DNA of 64,000 nucleotides, taken from positions 285,865-349,864 of the forward strand of contig NZ_PTIX01000007.1 of assembly GCF_002934265.1 (NCBI RefSeq), in the 5' to 3' direction. A model generated the notes under the pieces. The model was not told where the DNA came from. It saw nothing but the letters and a program-made list of their open reading frames with translations, and did no database searches. The translations under genes were made by a program, and so were the position numbers. Positions 46,873-56,006 of the stretch are shown here, piece by piece (positions within the stretch are counted from its first letter, which is position 1; each line of letters opens with the position of its first letter). The stretch comes from Actinokineospora auranticolor. GTDB lineage: Bacteria; Actinomycetota; Actinomycetes; Mycobacteriales; Pseudonocardiaceae.

Positions 46873-47279
46873 CCGCCCTGGCCGAGGGCGCGGTCGGCCT
46901 GCGCACGGAGTACCCGTTCACGCTACCCCGCGGATACGTCGATGAGCACGGCCGAGTACACCGCGACGGCGTGATGCGCCTTGCCACCGCGCGAGACGAG
47001 ATCACGACCCAGACCGACCAGAGAGCCCGGCAGAACCCAGCGTACCTATCGGTGTTGCTGCTGGAGCGGACCGTCACGACATTGGGTGACCTGCCCGCGG
47101 TGGACACCTTCGTGGTGGAGAACCTCTTCGCCTCGGACCTGGCGTTCCTGCAGGACCTCTACCGCCGGATCAACACCGACGGGCACACCCAGGTCGCGGT
47201 GCGCTGCCCGCATTGCGACCAGGGCTTCGCGGTGGACATCGCGGGCGATGTGGCCGGTGGTGCCCCGGGGGGATCCTGA
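46869..47279 (+). CDS. CIS assembly-type protein with CxxC
   Basis: 136 residues; GTG overlaps the tube gene stop. It reads LRTEYPFTLPRGYVDEHGRVHRDGVMRLATARDE, typical of the small T4-like tail assembly or baseplate-chaperone proteins found after the tube gene in actinobacterial CIS loci. The C-terminus has CPHCDQGF. The exact role is not established; a tail-assembly chaperone is likely from position. Confidence 0.8.
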   Translation: MTALAEGAVGLRTEYPFTLPRGYVDEHGRVHRDGVMRLATARDEITTQTDQRARQNPAYLSVLLLERTVTTLGDLPAVDTFVVENLFASDLAFLQDLYRRINTDGHTQVAVRCPHCDQGFAVDIAGDVAGGAPGGS

Positions 47280-47428
47280 CGTACGCGGCCGACCGGTTGT
47301 GGGAGGAGGTCGCGTACGTGGCGTACTACCTGCACTGGGCCTTCGAGTCCATCTTGGACCTCGAGCACCCGGTGCGGACGCGGTTGATCACCGAGATCGG
47401 CCGCATCCACAGCAGACAGCTTGAGTGA
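47276..47428 (+). CDS. DUF6760-type small CIS protein with probable CTG start
   Basis: 50 residues: TYAADRLWEEVAYVAYYLHW then HPVRTRLITEIGRIHSRQLE, matching the short DUF6760 proteins of actinobacterial CIS loci. No ATG or GTG is available in frame; CTG 47276 overlaps the previous stop (CTGA) and has GGGGGGA 3 nt upstream, while the nearest other start is a TTG at 47213 deep in the previous gene. CTG initiation is therefore likely. Confidence 0.7.
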   Translation: MTYAADRLWEEVAYVAYYLHWAFESILDLEHPVRTRLITEIGRIHSRQLE

Positions 47429-47448
47429 ACCACCCGAGGAGACCACGG

Positions 47449-50016
47449 ATGCGCTGGCCGTTCCGCCGCGAGGCGCCCGCCCGGCGGGAACCCGTGACCG
47501 CGCCCCCGGTCGTCGAGCGGGCGCGGGGTGAGTGGGTGCTGCTCCCACCGCTGCGCACGGCCACTACAGGCCAGGCACCGCTGACGGTTGCACCGGCCTT
47601 GGGGTCGGAGCCGTTGCGAGGCACGATGAGTTCGGTGCTCGCCGGACCTGGGATCCACCGGGTGCGAGTGGTCTCGCCTACCGATGAGCGTCCTGGAGAA
47701 CCCGCGGCACGCGTGGAAGGCCTGGTGACCCCGCTGCCGGTGGGTGACCGCGCGCGGATACGCCACGACACGGATTTGCCCGGTGGCACGCCGTTGGTGG
47801 GCAGACCGGTCGTGGGTGAAGTGGTCGAGGTGTCCGCGTTGACCAAGGCGACCTCGGACTACGTCGGTGAGCCCCGGGTCGCGGCCGAACCCTACCGCGC
47901 CCCCGGGTGGATGAGGTACGTGCCGGACTGGGTCACCCAGGCGCAGACAGGCGGAGTACCGGAGTCGCCCACACCGCAATCGTTTGCACCCGTGGAGGAA
48001 CCGAAACCGAAGCCGGTGGAGCTCGCCGTGCGACGCGACCGCCCCCGGCCGTCTCTGGGGGAGAGCAGACGGCTGGGCCTCGGCGCGCCAATCTCGCGCA
48101 AACCGGATCCGGTCGGTGATGCGGCTTCCGTGGAGGAACCTCCCGGACAAGGGGAGCCGTCACTGTCGGTGGATCCGGTGACCCCGCCGACCGGCACCGA
48201 GACGTCCGGCTCGTCCTCGAATGACCGCGCGACCGCATCGGATCCTGGCAGAACAGACTTTGCCCACGGCGTGGCGGAAGCAGTCGAGGCCTCCCGAGGT
48301 GTGGACGCCGCCGCGCCAGATCGCACTGAACCCACGCCGACCACCGACACGAAGCCGAGCGAGGCCTCCGGTCTGCACCAGGTCACGGCAGCCGTGGTCA
48401 GCGTCGAACCCGGTACGAACCTGATCTACGACCGGCACGCGACCGAGAGCGTGGAGAGCGGCACTACCTCGAGCGAACCGACTGCGGCCCTCGGAAACAA
48501 CGCGCCGCCAGTGGCACCCGACCCCGTACATGTCGGATCCGGCGGCTCGGCCTCACGACACGATGCCCGTCCCGATTCACCAGGCGTTGAAGGCGCCACG
48601 GCCGTACAGGCAGGCGCCATCGGCGCCCGGACCGGAGTGCCGGGCGCTGCTGGAGGTGCCCCAACGACCCCGCTGGTGCACGGACTGCGCGGCGTACCCG
48701 CCAAGATCGACGCGAGCCGTCCGCAGGGAATGCCCACGGGAGTCGTCGTCACCCGCCCCCCGGCCGAGTTGGTGGACGCGTTGAGGAGGCGGCATCGGAT
48801 AGATGTCGCCGACGTGCCCGTCTACCGGGGTGCCCGCGTAACCGCCGCCGCCCAGGCCAAGGACGCCCGTGCCTTCACCACCCAGGGTGCCGTCTTTCTA
48901 CCGGACACCCACGACAATCCGCAGACCCGCGGGCTGCTCGCCCACGAGCTCGTCCACGTCGCCCAGCAGCGCGCCCACGGCCACGCACTACCCGCCGAGA
49001 ACACCCCCGCCGGACAGCTGCTGGAAGCCGAGGCCCAAGCCGCCGAACGCTGGTACGCGGGGGAGGCGGGCGCCGTCGAACCCACCATCTCGATCACCGG
49101 ACACGCGACCGACCTGGTCCACCCCACGAAAAGCTTCACGGAGACCCAGGCGCAGCACGCCAGGCGGTCCCGAGTCGACCCGAAACCCTCGTCCGCCCTC
49201 GACCCGGATACCCGCGCGGAGGTGGGCCAGATCGCCGAGCGGTCCGCGCGCCGGGTGGTCGAGGAATGGACCAACCCCGTGCTGGAACGGCAACGCGCCC
49301 AAGCGTCGGAGAAGCCCACCTTCAACCGTGACGCCCGGCGCGTCGAGCTGACGAGGGAACTGCTCACCCGCCTGAACGACGAACGCGCCGACGACGATCC
49401 GGTCGAACTCGACGGCTTCGACCTCGACCGCATCGAACACCTGCTGGACCTCGAGGAACGCGCCGCGGGCAACCGGCCCGCGACCAGGACCGCGAGATCT
49501 CCGCAGCGCCCCCGGAAGACACCGCCGGGTGAGGTACACGAGCCGGTCGAGCAGAAGTTCTCCCACCGCCTCATGCAAGCCCTCGCCGGCCAGGACCCGC
49601 GCAGCGGCTTCATGGGCATTCACGGCGTCCGACCCTCAGACGACGAACACGGTCGACGGCAGACCCGTGAGAAGGCACAGAGCACACAGCCTGACGCGGT
49701 ACAGAAGAAGAAGCCGACTCAGGTTGACGAACACCAAGACGAGGAGCGGGGAGCAGACCAGGTCTTGGCGGACATCGGTCTCGTCGGCCACGACTTCCGC
49801 TCCTCGCTCAACCCGAAGAACTGGTTCGAGCCCAAGCCGAAGGCCACCCCCAAGCCCCAGCAGCCCGACCAGGCCGAGGACGCGGACGAGATCGACATCG
49901 ACCGCCTCGACCTCGACGAGCTGTCCACCCGGCTCTACGACCGGCTGCGTTCCCGGCTGCGGATGGAACTGCTCATCGACCGCGAGCGGGCGGGCCTGCT
50001 CACCGATTTCCGCTAG
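47449..50016 (+). CDS. DUF4157 (HExxH) CIS-associated protein
   Basis: 855 residues from ATG 47449 (GAGGAG 7 nt upstream), preferred over GTG 47425. Residues 1-420 are low-complexity and probably disordered. A DUF4157 metalloprotease-like domain spans about 440-540, with H499-E-L-V-H503 in LLAHELVHVAQQ. A helical region with charged linkers follows, ending RLYDRLRSRLRMELLIDRER. DUF4157 occurs in many CIS-linked proteins and toxins, where it may act in loading or self-processing. Located inside the structural operon, it may be a cargo, a tube-lumen protein or a tape-measure substitute; I cannot decide. Confidence 0.85.
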   Translation: MRWPFRREAPARREPVTAPPVVERARGEWVLLPPLRTATTGQAPLTVAPALGSEPLRGTMSSVLAGPGIHRVRVVSPTDERPGEPAARVEGLVTPLPVGDRARIRHDTDLPGGTPLVGRPVVGEVVEVSALTKATSDYVGEPRVAAEPYRAPGWMRYVPDWVTQAQTGGVPESPTPQSFAPVEEPKPKPVELAVRRDRPRPSLGESRRLGLGAPISRKPDPVGDAASVEEPPGQGEPSLSVDPVTPPTGTETSGSSSNDRATASDPGRTDFAHGVAEAVEASRGVDAAAPDRTEPTPTTDTKPSEASGLHQVTAAVVSVEPGTNLIYDRHATESVESGTTSSEPTAALGNNAPPVAPDPVHVGSGGSASRHDARPDSPGVEGATAVQAGAIGARTGVPGAAGGAPTTPLVHGLRGVPAKIDASRPQGMPTGVVVTRPPAELVDALRRRHRIDVADVPVYRGARVTAAAQAKDARAFTTQGAVFLPDTHDNPQTRGLLAHELVHVAQQRAHGHALPAENTPAGQLLEAEAQAAERWYAGEAGAVEPTISITGHATDLVHPTKSFTETQAQHARRSRVDPKPSSALDPDTRAEVGQIAERSARRVVEEWTNPVLERQRAQASEKPTFNRDARRVELTRELLTRLNDERADDDPVELDGFDLDRIEHLLDLEERAAGNRPATRTARSPQRPRKTPPGEVHEPVEQKFSHRLMQALAGQDPRSGFMGIHGVRPSDDEHGRRQTREKAQSTQPDAVQKKKPTQVDEHQDEERGADQVLADIGLVGHDFRSSLNPKNWFEPKPKATPKPQQPDQAEDADEIDIDRLDLDELSTRLYDRLRSRLRMELLIDRERAGLLTDFR

Positions 50017-50024
50017 GAGGCGTG

Positions 50025-50489
50025 ATGCTCAGCGACAGCAGCAAGATCGGTCTGAGCAACCGGTTCGTCGTCACCGTGCAGAACATGGAGATGTACAACC
50101 TGGGGAGCTGGACCAAGGCGGACGGCCTCGACGTGGCGTGGGACGTCGCCGAGTACCGCAGCGGCGACGGCGGCAACGACCGCCTCTACTTCCCCGGCAA
50201 CACCAAGTACACCAACGTCAAGCTCTCCCGCGCGGTCTCCGAGGAGACCAGCGCCGTGCGGGACTGGCTCAACAAGAACTCGTGGGAGCACAAGCTCTAC
50301 ATCGGCACGATCGGCCTCTTCACCTCGCACCTGGAGGACGGCCCCATCACCGAGTGGGAGCTGCGGGACGTGATCCCGGTGAAGTGGGCGATCACCTCGA
50401 TGGACGCGGGCGCCAGCCAGGTCGCCGTGGAAACCCTGGAACTGGCCCACCGCGGGTTCCTCGAGGACCAGCGCAAGCTGGTGGGCTGA
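50025..50489 (+). CDS. CIS inner tube protein, paralogue 2
   Basis: 154 residues from ATG 50025 (AGGAGG upstream; GTG 50022 also possible). gp19-like tube fold: NRFVVTVQNMEMYNLGSWTKADGLDV, VKLSRAVSEETSAVRDWLN and VAVETLELAHRGFL. Related to the gene that follows it (shared ETLELAH.GFL end). Likely a baseplate-proximal tube initiator of the Cis1b/Afp5 kind. Confidence 0.9.
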   Translation: MLSDSSKIGLSNRFVVTVQNMEMYNLGSWTKADGLDVAWDVAEYRSGDGGNDRLYFPGNTKYTNVKLSRAVSEETSAVRDWLNKNSWEHKLYIGTIGLFTSHLEDGPITEWELRDVIPVKWAITSMDAGASQVAVETLELAHRGFLEDQRKLVG

Positions 50490-50492
50490 CCC

Positions 50493-50951
50493 ATGGTCGC
50501 GCTGCACAGCGCCGAGACCCAGCTCGCGCTCACCACCCGCTTCCACGTCGCCGTCGACGGCGTGGACCTCGGCGGCTGGGCGCGGTGCCAGGGCCTGCAG
50601 GTGAAGTTCAACCCCGAGCTGATCAACGACGGCGGCAACTACGAGTACGAGGTGATCCTGCCCGGTCGCGTGCAGTACCCGAACGTGACGCTCACCCGCG
50701 CGATGAACGCGCCCGACACCGCCCGGGTGCAGGCGTGGCTGCGTGACCGGGTCAGCGCGTGGATCGGCGCGGACAGCAGCGGCGACGGCGGCACCGCGCA
50801 GATCACGCTCTTCGACGCCCGGGCCGGGGTGGTGGCGGCCTGGCAGTTGCGCAACGTCTACCCGGCCACCTGGAAGGGGCCGGACCTGGACGCGATGACG
50901 TTGGGGATCGCCACCGAGACGCTTGAGCTCGCGCACGAGGGATTCCTGTGA
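50493..50951 (+). CDS. CIS inner tube protein, paralogue 3
   Basis: 152 residues, gp19-like: TRFHVAVDGVDLGGWARCQGLQVKF, VTLTRAMNAPDTARVQAWL and TETLELAHEGFL. It starts 3 bp after the previous stop. As the second small tube paralogue before the LysM adaptor, it probably forms part of the tube-to-spike junction. Confidence 0.9.
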   Translation: MVALHSAETQLALTTRFHVAVDGVDLGGWARCQGLQVKFNPELINDGGNYEYEVILPGRVQYPNVTLTRAMNAPDTARVQAWLRDRVSAWIGADSSGDGGTAQITLFDARAGVVAAWQLRNVYPATWKGPDLDAMTLGIATETLELAHEGFL

Positions 50952-50985
50952 CCACCACAAGAGTACACGCGCAAGGGAGGTCGTG

Positions 50986-51750
50986 ATGGTCCTCGGTGCA
51001 GCACTCGGCTTCGCGGCCAACGTCGGGATCACCGCGGGACTGGCGGGCAGCCAGTTCCCGGCTTCGCTGCGGTGCACGACGTTGCCCCACGTCGGCTTCG
51101 TGCCTTTCGACTTCAACCCCACCACCATCACCATCAAGCGGACGAGCAAGGTGGGCAAGACGGCCTCGCCCGGCGGCGGCAAGGGTGATTCGGGCACGGT
51201 ACGGCCGACCACCAAGAAGGTGGACGGCGGGACCATCACGCTCGCGGAGATCGTCTTCGAGGGCAAGACCACCAAGCTGCGCTGTGACACGCTCCTCGGC
51301 TGGATGTCCCCGGACTCCGGGTTCCTGGGTCAGGTCCTCTCCATGGTCACCGGGCAGAACCTCAAGACCGAGCCACCCGAGCTGACGTTCCAGTACGGGC
51401 CACCGATGGTCGGCTTCGTCTACACCGTGAAGCTCTCCGGGTGCACCGTGAAGTACACCCGCTTCACCGGCGCGGGTATCCCGGTGCGCGCCCTGGTCAC
51501 GATGGAGTTGACCCGGGTCCCCACGCTCCTCGACTCCCTGCCGCAGAACCCCACTTCCGGTGGACAGCCCGGTCGTCGCAGGCACACCGTCGCCGAAGGC
51601 GAATCGCTGCAATCCATCGCCACGGCCAACTACGGCACCCCCGCGGCGTGGCGGCGGATCGCCGAGGTCAACGGTATCCAGGATCCCATGCGCGTCCGTC
51701 CTGGAACGACTGTCTACCTGCCCAACCCGCAAGAGCTCCAGGAGGCGTAG
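50986..51750 (+). CDS. cis7: LysM-containing CIS adaptor (Afp7-like)
   Basis: 254 residues from ATG 50986 after AAGGGAGG. The first 190 residues carry a beta-rich gp53-like region (GFVPFDFNPTTITIKRTS). The C-terminal LysM (RRHTVAEGESLQSIATANYG, WRRIAEVNGIQDPMRVRPGTTVYLP) spans about 200-250. In CIS this protein joins tube and spike; here LysM serves as a structural piece, not necessarily in cell-wall binding. Its stop abuts the VgrG-like start. Confidence 0.92.
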   Translation: MVLGAALGFAANVGITAGLAGSQFPASLRCTTLPHVGFVPFDFNPTTITIKRTSKVGKTASPGGGKGDSGTVRPTTKKVDGGTITLAEIVFEGKTTKLRCDTLLGWMSPDSGFLGQVLSMVTGQNLKTEPPELTFQYGPPMVGFVYTVKLSGCTVKYTRFTGAGIPVRALVTMELTRVPTLLDSLPQNPTSGGQPGRRRHTVAEGESLQSIATANYGTPAAWRRIAEVNGIQDPMRVRPGTTVYLPNPQELQEA

Positions 51751-53664
51751 GTGCTCGAAGGTCTGCTCGGCGGCAAGAGCGCGGCCCTGGTCTGGCCGTC
51801 GATCCGGGTCGGCATGGTCGGTCTCCCGCTCAACCCCTTGGCCATGCCCAACCTGGTGCGCGCCGTAGTGGACACGCACCTGCACCTGCCGGACATGTTC
51901 GAGCTGATCTTCGCCGACGACGAGGGGAACATCGTCTCCACCGCCGGACTGGACATCGGCACCACGGTGAAAATCGCGGCGGGTCGCGCGGATGACAGCG
52001 GAACCAGTACACTGATCTCGGGCGAGGTCACGGCCATAGAGGCCATTTGCCAAGACGGACTCATCTTCTCTGTGGTGCGCGGGTACGAACGCGCGCACCG
52101 GCTGCAGCGCGCCAAACGCACCCGGACCTGGCTGGGTAAACGCGACAGCCAGATCGCCACGGACATCGCCCGGGCCGCGGGTCTGCGCGTCGGCGACGTG
52201 CAGACGACCCGCACCGTGCACCAGCACCTCGCGCAGGTCGCGCAGACCGACTGGGACTTCCTGACCCAACGGGCCCGCGAGATCGGCTTCGAGACCGGCG
52301 TCGAGGGCGGGGAGTTCTTCTTCCGCCGCGCGTCCGGGCGCCCGGCGGGTGGCGCGCTGGGCGGAGTCGCGGGTGCCGTGGCGGACGCGGCGAAGAGCAT
52401 CTTGGGCTTGAGCACCAAGCTCGTGTTCAAGGACAACCTGCTCACGTTCCTGCCGCGCGTCACCTCCGCCAACCTCACGCCGGACGTCGAGGTCCGCGTG
52501 TGGGACACCAAACGCGCGCGAGTCGCCGTCGCGGGCAACCGGGTCATGACCGGCACCGCCGAACTCGACGACGAACCCGGCGACCTGGCCAGGGACGCCA
52601 CCCGGGGCATGGTCCCGATCCCCGCGCTGCCCCCGCCGGTGCTGAACCCGGGCCTGGCTTTCGTGCGGCCGCCGAGCACGACCGCGCACCTGGTCGTCGA
52701 CCGGCCCGCTGGTCGGGGGCCGAGCGCCGACGCGGCCGCGAAGGAGATCGCCGAAGGTGTGGCCGACCACGTCGGCAGCGTCTTCGCCGAGGCCGAAGGC
52801 GACGCGCTGGGCGACCCCGCGATCCAGGCGGGCGCCGAGGTGGAGATCGGTGGCGTACCCGAGAAGTTCGTCGGCACCTGGGTCATCACCAACGCGCGGC
52901 ACGTCTTCGACGCCGAGGAGAACGGCTACCACACCCGGTTCTGGGTGAGCGGACGGCAGAACCGCAACCTCCTCGGCCTCACCAACCCGCCCCAGCGCCC
53001 GCAGGAGTTCACCGGTCTGGTGTGCGGCGTGGTCACCAACGTGCAGGACCCCGAGCAGAAGGGCCGGGTCAAGGTCACCCTGCCGTGGCTGGCGCACAAC
53101 TACGAGTCCGACTGGGCCCGGACAGTCCACATCGGAGCGGGTAAGCGCAGCGGACCGCTCTTCCTGCCGGAAGTCGGTGACGAGGTGCTGGTCGGCTTCG
53201 AGTTCGGCGATGCCCGTCGGCCGTATGTGCTGGGCGGCCTGCTCAATGATACCTGCTCCTTCGGGCACCTGGGCACCGCCGTGGCCGCCGGAACCATCAA
53301 CAAACGCGGCATAGTCACCCCTTCGGGGACGCGGCTGCTGTTCACCGACCGCGTACTGGCCCCGGCCCCACCCACCGAGTCCAAGATCGAACTCGGTACC
53401 GCGGACGGGAAGACCGGGTTGAGCGTCGACCAGGTCGGCGGCACCGTCACGCTGTCCTGCGCCCCCAGCCCACCGGCCAGCCGCAACCCCGTGGGCTCGC
53501 TGACCATCGAGTGCGGCGGCGCCGGGACGGTCACCATCCGCGCGGGCGCGGGCGGGATGAAGCTGGAGTCCGAGGGGACGTTGGAACTCAGCGGCAAACT
53601 GGGTGTGCGGATCACGAGCCCCGGGGTCACCGAGGTCAAGGGCTCCATGCTCAAGCTCAACTAG
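51751..53664 (+). CDS. cis8: VgrG-like hub/spike protein
   Basis: 637 residues. The first ~380 match gp27-like hub domains (FELIFADDEGNIVSTAGLDIG, DWDFLTQRAREIGFE). An OB-fold/gp5-like domain follows with GLVCGVVTNVQDPEQKGRVKVTLPWL and PLFLPEVGDEVLVGFEFGDARRPYVLGGLLND. The C-terminus is a beta-helix spike (LTIECGGAGTVTIRAGAGGMKL). It carries the PAAR tip at its end. Hub at the centre of the baseplate. Confidence 0.95.
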   Translation: MLEGLLGGKSAALVWPSIRVGMVGLPLNPLAMPNLVRAVVDTHLHLPDMFELIFADDEGNIVSTAGLDIGTTVKIAAGRADDSGTSTLISGEVTAIEAICQDGLIFSVVRGYERAHRLQRAKRTRTWLGKRDSQIATDIARAAGLRVGDVQTTRTVHQHLAQVAQTDWDFLTQRAREIGFETGVEGGEFFFRRASGRPAGGALGGVAGAVADAAKSILGLSTKLVFKDNLLTFLPRVTSANLTPDVEVRVWDTKRARVAVAGNRVMTGTAELDDEPGDLARDATRGMVPIPALPPPVLNPGLAFVRPPSTTAHLVVDRPAGRGPSADAAAKEIAEGVADHVGSVFAEAEGDALGDPAIQAGAEVEIGGVPEKFVGTWVITNARHVFDAEENGYHTRFWVSGRQNRNLLGLTNPPQRPQEFTGLVCGVVTNVQDPEQKGRVKVTLPWLAHNYESDWARTVHIGAGKRSGPLFLPEVGDEVLVGFEFGDARRPYVLGGLLNDTCSFGHLGTAVAAGTINKRGIVTPSGTRLLFTDRVLAPAPPTESKIELGTADGKTGLSVDQVGGTVTLSCAPSPPASRNPVGSLTIECGGAGTVTIRAGAGGMKLESEGTLELSGKLGVRITSPGVTEVKGSMLKLN

Positions 53665-53673
53665 GAGGGTCGG

Positions 53674-54081
53674 ATGGCGCAGGACTTCGTCGGCGCGGGC
53701 TGGGCGTTCCCGCTCGGTGTCGGGCCGCAGGGCGGCATCGCCCTGGTGCGCCGGGAGGTGGAGCTGGAGCAGGCGATGCGGCTCATCCTGGCGACCTACC
53801 CGGGCGAGCGGCCGATGCGCCCCGCGTTCGGCAGCCGCATCCGCGACTACGTGTTCCGGCCCGTCAACCTGGAGACGGCCGCCGAGCTGTCGCAGGAGGT
53901 CCGCGACGCGTTGCTGCGCTGGGAGCCGCGCGTGGACGTCGAAGGCGTCGGCGTCGAACCGGACCCCGATGACAGCAGCCTGCTCTACATCGACATCCGG
54001 TACGTCGTCAAGGACACCAACGACCGCCGCAACCTGGTCTTCCCGTTCTACACCATCCCCGAGGACGGGAGTGACTACTGA
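53674..54081 (+). CDS. cis9: GPW/gp25 baseplate protein
   Basis: 135 residues of the gp25 family: LVRREVELEQAMRLILATYPGERPMRPAFGSRIRDYVF and the EPR motif in LLRWEPRVDVEGV. It links baseplate and sheath. GAGGG precedes ATG, and its TGA overlaps the next ATG (TGATG). Confidence 0.95.
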   Translation: MAQDFVGAGWAFPLGVGPQGGIALVRREVELEQAMRLILATYPGERPMRPAFGSRIRDYVFRPVNLETAAELSQEVRDALLRWEPRVDVEGVGVEPDPDDSSLLYIDIRYVVKDTNDRRNLVFPFYTIPEDGSDY

Positions 54082-56006
54082 TGGTGCTACCCGCACCCAA
54101 CCTCGACGACCGCCGCTTCCAGGACCTGGTGGACGAAGCCAAGCGGATGGTCATGCGCAAGTGTCCGGAGTGGACCGACCACAACGTGTCCGACCCGGGC
54201 GTGACGCTGATCGAGACTTTCGCGTTCATGACCGACCAGGTGCTGTTCCGGCTCAACCAGGTCCCGGAGCGCCTGTACGTCAAGTTCCTGGAGATGATCG
54301 GGCTTCGGCTGGTACCGCCGACGGCCGCGCAGGTGCCGGTGACCTTCTGGCTGTCATCGCCCGCGGTGACGGCCGTCGGCGTGTCGGTGGGGACGGAGGT
54401 GTCCACCGCGCGGACGGAAGCCGCCGAGTCGGTGGTGTTCAGCACGTGCGAGGACCTCTGGATCGTGCCGAGCGTGCTGACCCGGGTGGTGAATCCGGCC
54501 GGGGACGTGACGGACAAGCTGCGCATGGGCACGTCGTTCCCGGCATTCTCGCCCGAGCCCCAGGTCGGGGACGCGCTGCTGGTGGGGCTTGACGTCGCCG
54601 TGCCGCGTTGTGTCGTCCGGGTCGACATCGGTTGCCAGGTCACGGGTGTCGGTGTGCATCCGGACCACCCGCCGCTGGTGTGGGAGGCGTATAACGGAAC
54701 CGAGTGGGTGCGGTGCCGGGTCGGCCAGGACACGACCGACGCGATCAACACCGACGGCTGGGTGCATGTGCACGTCCCGGCCGGTCACGTGACGTCCGTG
54801 ATCGATGGGGAGAGCGCGGGGTGGCTGCGCGCGCGGGTCGTCGAGGTCGACGACGAGTACCCGACGTACCACGAGAGCCCGGTGATCACCTCGCTCGCCG
54901 CGAGCACGGTCGGGGGAACCGCGACGGCCCAGCACTGCGATGTCGTCGAGGACGAGGTGTTGGGGCAGTCCGAGGGGGTGCCCGGGCAGCAGTTCACCCT
55001 CGGCCGGGCGCCGATCGTCGCGAGTGGACTGCTGGAGACGACGTCCGACGACGGTTGGGTGCCGTGGACCCTGGTGCCGCACTTCGCCGGGAGCGGTCCG
55101 GCCGATCGGCACTACCGGCTCGACGGTGCCACGGGCGTGGTCCAGTTCGGACCCGCTATCCGAGAACCGGATGGGACGGTGCGGCAGTACGGCGCCGTGC
55201 CGGATCAACGTTGCACGATCCGTGTTCGCGGGTATGCTTACGGTGGCGGGCGCAGCGGCAATGTCGGACGTGGCGCGATTCGCATGCTCAGTTCCTCCAT
55301 CCCGTTCGTGGCTGACGTGGAGAACCTGGACGCGGCGACCGGTGGTGTCGACGGGGAGACTCTGGACCAGGCCAAGGCCCGTGGTCCAATTTTGCTGCGC
55401 ACCCGTGGCCGGGCGGTGACTGCGGAGGACTACGAGGCGATCACGCGGGAGGCCGCGCCGGAGGTGGCGCGCGTCCGGTGCGTGACGGCGGGCGACGACG
55501 ACGCGGACGCGGGGTCGGTGCGGGTGCTGGTCGTGCCCACCGTCGCCCAACTCGACGGGCGCATCGAGTTCGCGGACCTGGTGCCGGAGCGGCAGACCCT
55601 GGCCCGGATCACCGACCGCCTGGACGAGGTCCGGCTCATCGGGACCAGGGTGCTGGTCTCGCCGCCGAAGTACCGGGGTGTCACGGTGGTCGCGCGGGTG
55701 ATCGCTCGACCGCGGGTGGACCGCGCGCGCGTGCGGTCGGAGGCGCTGGCCGCGTTGTACGGCCACCTGAACCCGGTGACCGGCGGGTCGGACGGCGCGG
55801 GCTGGCGCTTCGGGAGACCGGTGCAGGCGGGTGACATCCACGCGCTCCTGCAACGGGTCCGAGGCGTGGACATGGTCGAGGACGTCCGGCTCTTCGGTGC
55901 CAACCCGGTCACCGGTGAACGCGGCGACGAGACGCAGCGCCTTGACGTCGACCGGCACAGCCTGGTGTTCTCCTTCGAGCACCACGTGAAGGTGGAGGAC
56001 CACTGA
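54081..56006 (+). CDS. cis11: Baseplate J/gp6-like wedge protein
   Basis: 641 residues annotated by the putative baseplate assembly protein family: LDDRRFQDLVDEAKRMVMRKCPEWTDHNVSDPGVTLIE and FMTDQVLFRLNQVPERLYVKFLEMIGL at the N-terminus; GGRSGNVGRGAIRML and TRGRAVTAEDYEAITREAAPEVARVRC in the J-like core. Largest wedge component of the baseplate. Coupled to both neighbours by TGATG. Confidence 0.94.
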   Translation: MVLPAPNLDDRRFQDLVDEAKRMVMRKCPEWTDHNVSDPGVTLIETFAFMTDQVLFRLNQVPERLYVKFLEMIGLRLVPPTAAQVPVTFWLSSPAVTAVGVSVGTEVSTARTEAAESVVFSTCEDLWIVPSVLTRVVNPAGDVTDKLRMGTSFPAFSPEPQVGDALLVGLDVAVPRCVVRVDIGCQVTGVGVHPDHPPLVWEAYNGTEWVRCRVGQDTTDAINTDGWVHVHVPAGHVTSVIDGESAGWLRARVVEVDDEYPTYHESPVITSLAASTVGGTATAQHCDVVEDEVLGQSEGVPGQQFTLGRAPIVASGLLETTSDDGWVPWTLVPHFAGSGPADRHYRLDGATGVVQFGPAIREPDGTVRQYGAVPDQRCTIRVRGYAYGGGRSGNVGRGAIRMLSSSIPFVADVENLDAATGGVDGETLDQAKARGPILLRTRGRAVTAEDYEAITREAAPEVARVRCVTAGDDDADAGSVRVLVVPTVAQLDGRIEFADLVPERQTLARITDRLDEVRLIGTRVLVSPPKYRGVTVVARVIARPRVDRARVRSEALAALYGHLNPVTGGSDGAGWRFGRPVQAGDIHALLQRVRGVDMVEDVRLFGANPVTGERGDETQRLDVDRHSLVFSFEHHVKVEDH

